Below are positions 12,784 through 24,800 of a stretch of 64,000 bases of DNA, piece by piece. The translations under genes were made by a program, and so were the position numbers. How positions within the stretch are numbered: position 1 is the stretch's first letter; every line of letters begins with the position of its first letter. The notes beneath the pieces were generated by a model. It was not told where the DNA came from. It saw only the letters and a list, made by a program, of their open reading frames with translations, and searched no databases. This DNA is from Liolophura sinensis (taxonomy: Eukaryota > Mollusca > Polyplacophora > Chitonida > Chitonidae): positions 27,428,628-27,492,627 of the forward strand of contig NC_088305.1 of assembly GCF_032854445.1 (NCBI RefSeq). The letters run 5' to 3'.

Positions 12784-12973
12784 ATGTCTCCGTCGCTAAG
12801 ATTGGTAACTGTCCTCCTAATACTTGTGAAATCATGTTTAGCTGTGTATAGATTAAGATTAATAGACAGAATTTTCTTACCGACGAGCTTTAATCCAACT
12901 TTCTACCTGTACAAGCAAGATGCCGCAGAACAATTGTCATATGATCCAGACCAAAGAGATTTTTATGTTGTGG
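12784..12973 (+). CDS. Orphan MSP130-like first exon (signal peptide exon A)
   Basis: An intact 190-nt exon beginning with ATG and ending at a good donor (GTAAGC) in phase 1. It encodes a hydrophobic signal peptide (about residues 1-20, LVTVLLILVKSCLA core), then VYRLRLIDRIFLP and an acidic stretch ending DFYVVG. This aligns residue for residue with exon 1 of gene B (IYRLKLLDRLFLP ... VYVVG), which is also 190 nt and phase 1, and with gene C exon 1. No exon 2 of its own is found before gene B begins at 15820. The donor phase fits the acceptor at 18633, so it could be an alternative first exon of gene B. The other reading is the remaining 5' end of a third, deleted paralogue. The start codon, frame and donor are all undamaged. 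Homology is clear; use is inferred. Confidence 0.75.
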
Positions 12974-13282
12974 GTAAGCCCTATTGTACACATTTATGTC
13001 TGTATAAATATTTTCCACGATGTATACATGCCTTTTCTAGTAGCTAAAATGTTGGGGTGTGTAGGCCTATTTCAGGTGATTTACTTTAACAGCCTATTAG
13101 ATTTCTGATATCGTATCTAACTTTTGAGTTAACTATATGGTTGGTTTACATATATGTAAGATAAGATACATTTGTATTTTAAGATATTTTAATTGTATTT
13201 TTTGTTAAAACTCAAGGCTAGATTATTTTATGTTTGCATTCAAGGTAAATGGTATAGACTCATACCCGATTGAATACCTAGG

Positions 13283-13545
13283 GAGACCGCTTCGGTGGCC
13301 TAGTGCTTAGAACGTCCGACTCGAGAGAACCCATATCGGGTTAAAAAAGCTACTTGTTCTTGCCTTGCTTACCACTCAGCACTGAATGTCAAGAGTAAGG
13401 AAACAAGACTGGTTGGCCCATTGTTATTGTAATGTGAGTGGGGGAGGTGTCATGTCTGATGTCTTTTAACTTACACTTTCCCTGTCACAAGAAGACAGTA
13501 CAGAAAACTGTTCAGTATGATGTAAAACCTCAAGCATACATACAT
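13283..13545 (+). mobile_element. tRNA-derived SINE, family B, plus, old copy
   Basis: Head with box A-like GGTGGCCTAGTGCTTAG, then the family block GGAAACAAGACTGGTTGGCC also present at 16671-16870 and (minus) at 32334-32700. The end is a GATGTAAAACCTCAAGC variant of the family tail ACGTTAAACCCCAAGC. Confidence 0.7.
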
Positions 13546-14337
13546 ATGACGCATCAGACCGCTTAGATGTGCTGGTAGTTAAAGCGTTTGCTCGGAGTTT
13601 CACTTTTGAAGACGTTTACAGAAGATTCTGTAGAGCACAGACAGCTGGTCTGTTCATTTTAAACAATATACATGTAACTGGCACAGGAATATTTAGTTTC
13701 TTTTGTTCACATCGTTAGTACATCTAAAGGCTAACATATTCATATCTTTACCTTTCTCCCCCCAAAACTGAGAGATAAATGTAATTCTTATTATAGTATG
13801 ATTGAGGGCGTCATTTTCACATGTTAATCATCACCATTTACATGTACATGTATACGTGGACATTCCCGGTGAAGATCTTACAATGAATTTGCAAGGCAAA
13901 TCCTAGACATAGCTTCTTCTCGGTGAGAAAAAGTAAAAGAAAGTGTTAACTTGGGCGATCCTCTAGATTAGCTTTCAGTAGCTGGGTTGTTAGAGCTTCA
14001 ACGCGGAATGGGAGTTCAGTTTTCCTTGACTTTAAAAAAGTAAAGGATTTGGTGACGAATTTAGTACGTTTTCCCGCGCAATGACGAATCGGGTTCAATG
14101 TGAACCGATCATTGTTCTTCTGCTATTGATGAGTAAAATACGTGTGCCTTAACTTACCAATCTGTCTACCAAACGCGAGTTTGGTAGACATTAGGAACGG
14201 CAGTGTCATTTTAACCTGGAAATGCCTTCATGTCTTGTGTCTTTGGTAAAACTTGTGACTTTATTCATATCTGATCCACTCATACAACATGCGCGTGTAT
14301 GTTATTTCGACCGATCGTGAAAACTTTGCTGTGCCTC

Positions 14338-14517
14338 AAAGGGATACAAAATCGACGCTGATTGGCTGGCAGTGGAGATAGAGGCTCCTCGGTTAAATCA
14401 TATAGCCTTGGTCATGCTTGAATAAATTTGCCAGATCTAAAATATACTCAGGCTAGGTATAGCCTGGACATGCCTATCTCTCACACCAGCCAATGAGAAT
14501 TGATTCTGTATCCCTTT
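14338..14517. mobile_element. MITE family M1, copy 1
   Basis: About 180 bp flanked by inverted repeats: AAAGGGATACAAAATCGACG on the left and the complement of GAATTGATTCTGTATCCCTTT on the right, extending inward through GATTGGCTGG/CCAGCCAAT. No coding capacity. A second copy in the opposite orientation lies at 53599-53780. Confidence 0.75.
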
Positions 14518-15819
14518 AAATGCGTTTGTAACGTTGTGACGATGAAATCATGCATGATCTCTACAGGATTCGTTCTACAAGATCTGGATGCGAACTGCGA
14601 TGTCCAGAGTTGACGTGGTCAGTAAAAGCCATGCATGGATGTTAATACGTTGACGTCCCTTTGCTTGGCTCTGTTTATTTGTCTGACAGGTGTTTAACAC
14701 TGAACTCATTAGGTTTTCACTTACACGACAGCCTATGCTGTGTAGCATTGTGCTCATTCCTGCCCTGGCTATAACGATTTACGGTCAAACCGGTAACGTT
14801 TCTCTCTTGTACATTACAAGAGACCAATGGTCAATCCCACCAGGATAGCAGTTGCAAAGACACGGGAATGATGCTTTGACATTCTTTCGACCTAGAGCAC
14901 AGACCTATTTTGTTATATTTGGATGTAGAATATTTTAAAAAAATCTTAAAATCATAACACCTTGAGTTATTCTGCCCTACGGTTAATCTTTTTCATGATG
15001 TTATCTATAAACTCCGTGACATGATGAAACGGTGTACTTAACACTCATATCATAGTGCGCATGTCAGTTAATTGTGACCCGATAATCGGTGATTCCAGTT
15101 TCGGTGCGGAAATCGCTTTTAACGCATGCGCAACGCTTGCTGCCCATTGAAGACAATAATCAATCTCATTGGCTCATTTACTCCTTCTTGCATCACAGCT
15201 GTTCGAACGCTTGGCAAGAGATAGAATTTCGATGAATGATATCACATAAAGAGTGAGGCATGTAACGTTTAGTAAATGCCATTGAAATTCTTTGTAAAAG
15301 AACAAGTTAACCCGCTGTCAACTCTCATGAAAATCTATGTTCTCATTTGTTTTTGAGGCGAATATATGTTACAGTTTCATCTGTGCGGGACTTTGTGGCA
15401 AACGGCTGGTTAAAAGCTTGGGAGAGCGGGGAGAGGGTTATTCCTTTGAAGGGATGGGTTTTTTTTAAATATTAACCATTGGCTTCACCTCAAAACCTAA
15501 CCACCGTTATGCAACATGAATATAATTTAAAATCAGCCGACGAATCAAATACATTCTACTGTGTGAAAACATTGTTACCTTAAAGTGGCTTAAAACATTA
15601 AATCAACCGACAGTATACACCCACATTGCGCTTTTTCAAAGCATATTTAGCACTAAAGATCTGATATCGCCTACATGTAGAGACATTCCCCGATAAAACG
15701 CCTAGTTGACACCTGACACTGGCAGTTGACACTCCTCCAAGATTTGGTGATATCCTCTTGAACCGGTAGTAAAGAGCCGTGCCGTATAGTCTGAACACTG
15801 CGGCAAGAGAAACCCCAAA

Positions 15820-18800
15820 ATGGCGTCAAGAATACTGTGGCTGTTGTTCGTGTCCGTCCTTGTCAATGTCTCACAGAGTATCTATAGACTGAAACTGTTG
15901 GATCGATTGTTCTTACCCTATAGTCACAACCCCTTGTTGTACGGCTACGATCACAGCGCAGCGGTGGATTTTGGATACGATGCTGAAAACCACGTTGTGT
16001 ACGTCGTAGGTAGGTACATGTGTCTACGTATAGGCAGTGCACTCTAAACACCCTGAAAAATCGTTTATCGAACACCTTATCGGCTAGCACATAATAACGG
16101 ATTACCTTGCTTTTGTTTTGACGGTCTGCGAGCAAACTGCGGATGGCCGTGGGCTTCACCCGGGCTCTGCCCGGTCCCCCCCCCCCCCACTATGATGCTG
16201 ATCGCCGTCGTAATAGTGAAATTTTTGGCGCCAAACACCAATCAAAAAAATAAATAAATAAATTTTGTTTTGACAGGACATTAGAAATTATGCAAATATA
16301 GTGAACAAACATAGTCCTCGAATTGTGCCGACACAACTATAAACCGATGAAAACCACCCATAACTTCATGCCTATATAGATGTTTCCCTTATCAGTTGAT
16401 TGATGTTATACGCTTATTTTAGACAAGCTATGTTCTAACTTTTACACAAGGATTTCGTAAAGTTTATGTTTATTTTATATTTTGGTTGGCGTACGGGAGG
16501 ATTTTTCGCTTAGGTCTACATAATGGTGATAACGCCTATGAGTGACGGCTGTCAGATTGCCAAAGCAATCCACCGCTTGCCCCCTAACTGTTGCCTTGAA
16601 AAGAACGCCTTTGCTGCATGAGCCAGCGAATCAGACCATAGGTTTGTACTTAATGGAATACATGTCACAGCCTAATACCCTGGGCGGCCTTACTTGTTGC
16701 TGCCTGTCTCAACGAGGAAACAAGACTGGTTGGCCCAGTGTCAGTATAATATGACTGAGTAGGGGGGTGTCGTGTCTGGTGTCTTCGGCATGATACTTCA
16801 GTGGCGGGAGCACGTTGACGGCATCGACTCGCCCTGTCTCAAAAAGACACCGTATATGTGCACACATCTAATAACACCCAATGTCCTTTCATTTATTCAC
16901 CATGACATAGGCTTTGTTTACAATAATTGAAACAGCCGGCCCCAAGAGCACAGTTGTTAGAGCGTCCCGTTCGGGGGCGGTAGATCCAGGGTCAATCCTG
17001 GGTCGAGACCTTCATGCATTCTGCATGAAGGTGATAGTGCAACAACTGGTTGACCCGTATCATTATAATGGGTCGGGCGGGGCAGCTTACTTGACTTGGG
17101 TAAGTCGTCTCAGTGAAGCAGCTCTAGATAAAAGAGCGGTGGTAGTCCGTTATGCAACACGGAGGCACATCACATACACTCTAAGGACTCCTTTGTCGTC
17201 ATTTGACTGAAAAATGGTTAAGTACGACGTTAAACCCCAAGCACTCAATCACTCAATAATTGAAACAAACGCAATAGGCAGGAATAAAACCCCATGGGGT
17301 TTGCTGTCTCCCTTATAGTGGATAAGAAAGAATGTATCAGAGCACTGCGGTTGACTGTAAATTTTGAATGTTCAGTAACAAATCAAGCATGGACAGGTGT
17401 AAACTTTAATATAACATAAAAATGGTAATAATACTGCAGTACCTCACTGTCGCTAGTATTAACTTGTGCTATCGAGTAAGACAGGCATTAAATAAAGATG
17501 ACGCACTTTCCAAAGACATAATTTTAATTAATGATTTAAAAAGTGGCACCGACCTAATGGATTTGAGATTTGAGGGCAAACTGTTTCACATGTTAGTACC
17601 TTTCCCGCGGATATAGAGATAAATCAGGTCGACAATTCATGCGATAAAGTTTTAATGTTGATTGCTTTGTGGGACAATTGTGAGCTCGAGATAAAGGTAT
17701 GGTCGAAGTAAGAGAGAAAAGTTGTGGGAAGGGAATAGGAATGATTACAAAAATTGCTAATAAACTGAAACGTTAAGAAATCATTGAGCTCTTTCCTCGT
17801 CGTCATATAACTTAAAAAATCGCTAACAACGACGAAAAGCCCCCAAGCACATACATGCCTATTCTCGGCGGGCTCTGCTCTCTCAGGTAAAACTCAGATC
17901 ATTCATGAGCTACACCGCAAAAGCTTTCTATTTCTATTTTCCACGACAAAAATAACAACAAAAACATAATCAGCTACTTTGAGGTGGCGAACACTTTTTG
18001 GAACTGGTTGGGTGAATGGTTGGTAAGTACGAAGTGAAAGGGGTTGGGTAAAATGTTGATTCGATAGCCAGCAATGTATGGTCTGCACGATCTATATCTG
18101 GAGATCGAAAACTTTTCGAATTCAACAGACTGTTGTTTTACAGCATGCACTCAAAAGTGTTTCTTGTAGACTTCTTTATAACGTGATCGGTCGTGAGTTT
18201 CCCCTGGGCTCTGCCGGGTTGCCTCTCACCATAATGCTGGTTGCCGTCGTATAAGTGAAATATTCTTGAGTACAGTGTAATAAGGAGCCGTAAAGGGGAC
18301 ATGGCAGTTTTCGTTTTTTTTTTATGTGCGTTTTTTATTTTTTCCACTTTTGCAGTCGGAGTCTTTTTTTAAGCTGGCCTTCTGCAAAAAACTCCTACAA
18401 ATCAAATTGGTAAAACACCAATCAAATAAACAGATAAATGTATCATTGTCAAGTTTCATGAGTGCCGGAACCGGAAATGGAACTCTTGTTGAAATGTACT
18501 AGTCGTGTGGCGTATCAGACTATGGGAATAAAATTTTATTCCAACTTGAGTTTTTCTTTTTTTAATATTCAAGCAATCTATCAATCAATCAATCATTTAA
18601 TCAGTCAATCAATCATTCACTCATTGCTCCAGGTCAGACACATATCCACGTGGTCAACGCTCTGACCCCTTACTTCCTGAAGCACAAGTTTCACGTGACA
18701 TTGACTGGGTACGAACTGACCGACGTGGAGGTGTGCGGCAAGTATGTGATCGTGGCTGCCGATAACCAACAGGATCCCGAGGACGGCAGAGTGATCATCT

Positions 18801-21800
18801 ACGAGCGTTATGATCCCGTCCAGCAGACCATGAAGTTCTTACATTCGATATCAGGTGAGAAATAGTTACAATCCATACGTCGCGGGTTCGATTCTGTGTC
18901 TTTTCCTTTTTTCCTTGAAAATGCTTGGTGCGACGCGATTGAAGTTCTAAGATCTGAGACCTAATAATCGCTATTTTAATACCTGCCTGCCTTGCCAATA
19001 GGCAATAACTTTGTCACTGCAGTGCAAAGGGAGAACAAAAATTACAAACATTCGTCTTTCCAGTCGGCTCCCTGCCTGATATGATTGAGGTCACCAAAGA
19101 CTGCCGCACGATCATAGCTGTCATCGAAGGAGAACCATATATGCAAGGGAATCAACTTGTGGACCCATTAGGTGGCGTTACCCTCATTAGATTCTCCTCT
19201 ACTGATTTGAGTGGGCAGTATCAGACAAAGAGACTGGATTTCTCAGGGTTCAGGTAACATATCAGTTTTTGGTGAATAGTTCACCTTCAAACTTCTTTGT
19301 AGACTGATTATCTCAGGCAAGATGACGATAACCAACCAGGATCAATTTTAGATCCATCGTGACGACAGTCATATCCTCCTCTCACGCTAAATAACGCCAT
19401 GTTTACGATTTAAAAGAAAATAGACCAAATATATATATACATCTATAAAGTATCCATTTTGTGAAGGTGCATAACCAAGTTATCGCAGTCAGAATCGAAA
19501 CGCCAAAATGTTCTCAATTTTAACCAATCAGGCGCAAGTTATTTCTATAGTCAGAGAATGATGTCACCACAAACCGTGTTTTGCATGTTAGTCATATGGG
19601 CGCCGGGTACGGGTGACCCGACATCGTATTTTTGGTTTCTGTAACAACAAGACTCCCATGGCTTCGGAAGAATTCCTGATTTAAAGTTGATTTACAGAGT
19701 TACCACATTCCTCAGAACAAAATTGTTGTATCCGTTTCCACCTCTCTTCCGAAATAACTACGGTTAAAATATTTGTTTTTCTTTCTTTCAAGCTTTTGGA
19801 GCAAGCAATCAGTGTAAAAGACTTGAGGAATGGACAACCATGGACATAATAAAGCGCTCAGGAATTTGCATACAACCAGCAAAGAATAAAACTGAAGGAT
19901 GTTATCACAAAAGCTTCTTAAAAATAGATAAAACCAAATGCAGTTTTTCTTTATTTTAGATGTCATCTAACTTCTGCTATTGCCTTTCAGTGCAGCAGAA
20001 TATGAAGCACGGGGCGTCCGATTCATTTATAAGGAGAACGGAAACACGTTTGCACGTGACCTGGAGCCTGAATACGTCACTCTGAATGAGGATGAGACCA
20101 TAGCGTATATATGCATACAGGTATAAGTTTGTAAATACGCTCCGGCTACTTAACGTCCGCTTGATGTATTGCTCTATTCTAGAAGTACGTGAAAAACATG
20201 TATGATGGACAACTTTTTCTTTATTGACTGAGTTTGAAGATACAGGAATTCCCAAAGTAGACCACCGCTCTTAGCTTGGTACCTGACAATCATCCTGACT
20301 TAAAGCTTAACCGATGCAGCGAGGCCTAATTCCTGTCTTATATTGGCTACGGGGTTAACCGACTGGCGTGTGAACAAGGCCTTAGGTTAAGGAGTCTTAA
20401 TCATACGACAGAATTCGTTCCTATTTCGTGTCATAAATGTTAACAATGTTTGCATTACAGGAAAACAATGCCATAGCCACGGTTGATATCAGTAACTTTA
20501 ACACCGCTCGGATCACAGAACTGTATCCCCTGGGATACGCAGACTGGTCTCAATCCACGCTGGACGCCAGCGATAGAGACAATAGTGAGTAGGAAGAGCC
20601 CATCTAAACTTTACTGGGTATGAAGAGCTTAATGAAGCATTACTGAGTATGGAGGACGGATTTAAGCATAACTATGACGAACCTTAATAAACCCCACTGA
20701 GCATGGAAAGCCTACATAACCATAACTGACCACGAAGAACCAAGACAAACATAACTGAGTATGGAGAACCTAGTTAAACTTTACTGAGTTTACTGAGTAG
20801 ACAGGCCTAAACATAATAGGGATGGAAAACCTAGATAAACATAGCTGAGTATGGATAAACATAACTGAGTATATACAGCATATGTGCTTAGGTCTTAAAT
20901 ACATAACTGAGTATGAAGACATTAGATAAAAAGAAGAGATTAGGAAGCTCAGATAAACATAACTGAGTGTAAATAACCTAGATAAACTTAACTGAGTATG
21001 GAGAACCTAGATAAACTTAACTGAGTATAGAGAACCTAGATAAACTTAACTGAGTATGGAAAACCTAAATAAACTTAACTGAATATGAAGAACCTAGATA
21101 AACATAACTGAGTGTGAAGAAACCTAGATAAACTTAACTGAGTATGAAGAACCTAGAACTGAGTGTGAAGAAACCTAGATAAACTTAACTGAGTATGAAG
21201 AACCTAGAACTGAGTGTGAATAACCTAGATAAACTTAACTGAGTATAGAGAACCTAGATAAACTTAACTGAGTATAGAGAACCTAGATAAACTTAACTGA
21301 ATATGAAGAACCTAGATAAACATAACTGAGTGTGAAGAAACCTAGATAAACTTAACTGAGTATGAAGAACCTAGAACTGAGTGTGAATAACCTAGATAAA
21401 CTTAACTGAGTATAGAGAACCTAGATAAACTTAACTGAGTGTAGAGAACCTAGATAAACTTAACTGAGTATGGAAAACCTAAATAAACTTATCTGGGTAT
21501 GAAGAACCTAGATAAACTTAGCTGAGTATAGAGAACCTAGATAAACTTAATTAAGTATGAAGAACCTAGATAAACTTTACTGAGTATGAAGGACCTAGAT
21601 AAACTTTACCGAGTATGAAGGACCTAGAAAAACATAAATGAGTGTGAAGAAACCTAGATAAACTTAACTGAGTATGAAGAACCTAGAACTGAGTGTGAAG
21701 AACCTAGATAAACTTAACTGAGTATGAAGAACCTAAATAAACATAACTGAGTGTGAAGAAACCTAGATAAACTTAACTGAGTATGAAGAACCTGGAACTG

Positions 21801-24800
21801 AGTGTGAAGAACCAGATTAACTTAACTGAATATGAAGAACCTAGATAAAAAATAAAATTTGATGAGTGTGTAAATTCGGATAGACTTTATTTCGCATAAG
21901 CATGGGGATTGGTTCTCTTCTCTTTGCATTCTCTCTCATTCTTCGCTTTATTCCTCTATTTTATGTAGGTATAAACATGAAGAGTTGGGATGTGTACGGA
22001 ATGTACCAGCCAGATACCATCAAATACTTCAAACTGAACAACCAGCCTTATCTAGTGACAATGAACGAGGGTGATGCCAAAGACTACGATTCCTGGTCTG
22101 AAGAGATGAGGGGGCAGGACTTTTTATTAAGTAAATGAAATGTATTCATTCATGAGAAAATAGTGTATCATTGTTATCAGAAGAGGAATAGCCAAGCGCT
22201 GTCGCTCGAGGAAATAAAAATAATGTTTATACTTTCTGAAAAACAAAATGTTGTGCTCACATAAAAATATTGCTGACATATTGAAATGTAATTTCGAGAA
22301 GGTCAAGGAACAGAAGAAGAATTTTTAATCGCCACCCATTTACCTATGTCTTCCAGATAACATGGTAGACGATGACGCTGTAGACCCGGTTTTCAAGGAC
22401 AACTTGGCTGTTGTTACAGCTTTGGGTAAGCATGACACTATAGTAGCAGCGACGACAGTGTAATATTTGGTAAATGGTTGCACGTAACCGGTGAAATATG
22501 TGTCAGTTTACCTCAGTTAGAATTTTTGTTCCAACTATTCATGTCAATGTTTGTATGGCAAATTAGCAAATCACACGCCGCATTAAAAAGAATTCACTCG
22601 TGTTAATTGTAATGCATTAGACGACACTGGTCTAGAATTACTCAACATGATGTGTTGTCATCACATTTAATACACAACGCAAAGGTACCAGTCACTCGAT
22701 CACGGGTCCACTTAATCAGTCAATCATTCAAGGTTTCCATTCATCCTTTCGCATGAACAGGACGTTTGAAGTTCAGCACAGCCTCCGGAAAGACACCAGG
22801 GAGCGAGAAATACTCGTCGTTCTATGCCTTTGGGTCACGTGGTTTCAGTTTCCGGTCGGCTACGGACATGAGCCTCGTTTGGGATAGTACGAATGCCATG
22901 GAAACCGTGATGAAAAACAACATGGCTAATATTTTTAATGCGAACGCTAACGATGGGAAAGACCCTGTGGTGTCAACTTTCGACAAGAGATCGGATGACA
23001 AGGTGATAAAAATTGTACCGGTATCTTCTCAATTAGAAGAATTAGAAAACGTGCCGTTTATCACTCTAAACGAGGCGTCCCCTTCTCAATTCTGTTAAAT
23101 AATGTAAACGTAACAAAGTATTTTCAGACTGAGTTGTCATTAGTATTTATAATGTTTGATTTTTTCAAAAATTTATTTATTTATTTATTTGATTGGTGTT
23201 TTACGCCGTACTCAAGAATATTTCACTTATACGACTGCGGCCAGCATTATTGTGGGAGGAAACCGGGCAGAGCCCGGGGGAAACCCACGACCATCCACAG
23301 GTAGCTGTCAGACCTTCCCACATACAGCCACGGAGGCCCCCTTAAAAATTTAAATTCCTTAAAATTTTATGCTGACGTCTATCACCCGCATGCGCTTTAC
23401 AGGGCCCGGAGACAGAAGCTGGTGACGTGGGCACGATCGGTTCTGACACTGTTTTCTTCATTGGTAACGAGAGAACGGGAACAATCGCGATCTATTCCGT
23501 GAAACACGACCTGACCAATCCGGTGTTCCACAGCATAAACTACGGCGGGAACCTGACCATGTCTGACAGCTGGGAATATCAATACAACGTGAGGAGGATC
23601 GGGGATATGGACCCTGAGGACATTAAGTGAGTATATAGGAGGGTAGGGGATATAGACCCTAAGGACATTGAGTATATAAGAGGGTAGGGGATATAGACCA
23701 TGAGAACATTAAGTGAGTTTATAGGAGGGTAGGGGATATAGACCGAAAGGACATTAAGTGAGTGCATAGAAAGGTAGGGGATATAGACCCTGAGGAAATA
23801 AAGTGAGTATATAGGAGGGTCGGAGACATACACCCAGAGGACATTAAATGAGTACATAGGAAAGTCGGAGATACACTCAGAGGACATTAAATGAGTATAC
23901 AGGAGGATCGGGGATATAGACCCTGAGGACATTAAGTGAGTTCATAGGAGGGTAGGGGATATAGACCCTGAGGACATTAAGTGAGTATATAGGAGGGTAG
24001 GGGACATACACCCTGAGAACATTAAGTGAGTATATAAAAGGGTAGGGGATATAGACCCTGAATATATTAAGTGGGTATATGAATAGAATACATGTATGTG
24101 TGAGGAGAATGGTAGAGGAAATATATAGTAGTCATGGAATATGTAGCATTCGTGTATACCTGGAGCTTATCAGACTACGCATGCGTCGGCCTCGATACCA
24201 GCCTGCTACAAAACTCACACCATCATGATCATGATGATCATGATGAAAATGATGTAAACCTCAAATAAATAAACAAATCAATGGTAAAACCCAATTTACG
24301 GCATTAAAGTTTTTTAGTTTACCGTGGTAGTCCGCTAAAGGAGAGGAAAACATAAAAATAAAACAAACTTCAGAGGAAGAGCTTGAACACTTACTTAATA
24401 TGTTTTTTTTTTTAACTTTTGATTTGATTTTTCCTTCAGGAAGAAAGAGTATTGAAATATACTTTTGTATAGTGGGTAGTTAGAACAACAGTCTTTTAAA
24501 TAATGATGGGATGAATGTCTAATCAATGTATTAGAAGGTAAATTTGTTGAATATATCTAAACACATGAATCATATTTAAGAATACTTTAAAACTATATGG
24601 TTAAAACTATAGTTGAACAGTACTGATAAAACAAAAGACCAAATTTGAGCATAATTATTCAAAAATATTACATAAGCGTTATATCCATATTTAGAACATC
24701 ATTATTCAAAACAATATATACCAAGAACGTGATGACAAATTAAAAGACCATATTTACAAAGAGTTCTTATCACTCTTTCGCCTGAAGTTTACATGGTTTT

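Larger units (their letters stand above)
12974..15819. other. Stretch between the two first exons; SINE and MITE only
   Basis: I searched this stretch for the conserved later exons of the family (HVVN, LEPE and QENNAIA-type segments) and found none. It holds a family B SINE (13283-13545) and a MITE (14338-14517). If exon A is an alternative first exon, all of this is intron. Confidence 0.6.

Noticed and set aside
16914-17210. 98-codon plus frame
   Set aside because: Lies within the full-length family B SINE.
23003-23098. In-frame continuation of gene B exon 8 to a stop at about 23096
   Set aside because: The donor AAG|GTGATA at 23002 matches the exon 8 end of gene C, and exon 9 continues the conserved domain in phase 0, so this is intron readthrough. 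A retained-intron isoform cannot be excluded.
23579-23932. 117-codon minus frame with repeating SGSISP motifs
   Set aside because: Antisense reading of the 45-bp array at the exon 9 donor of gene B.
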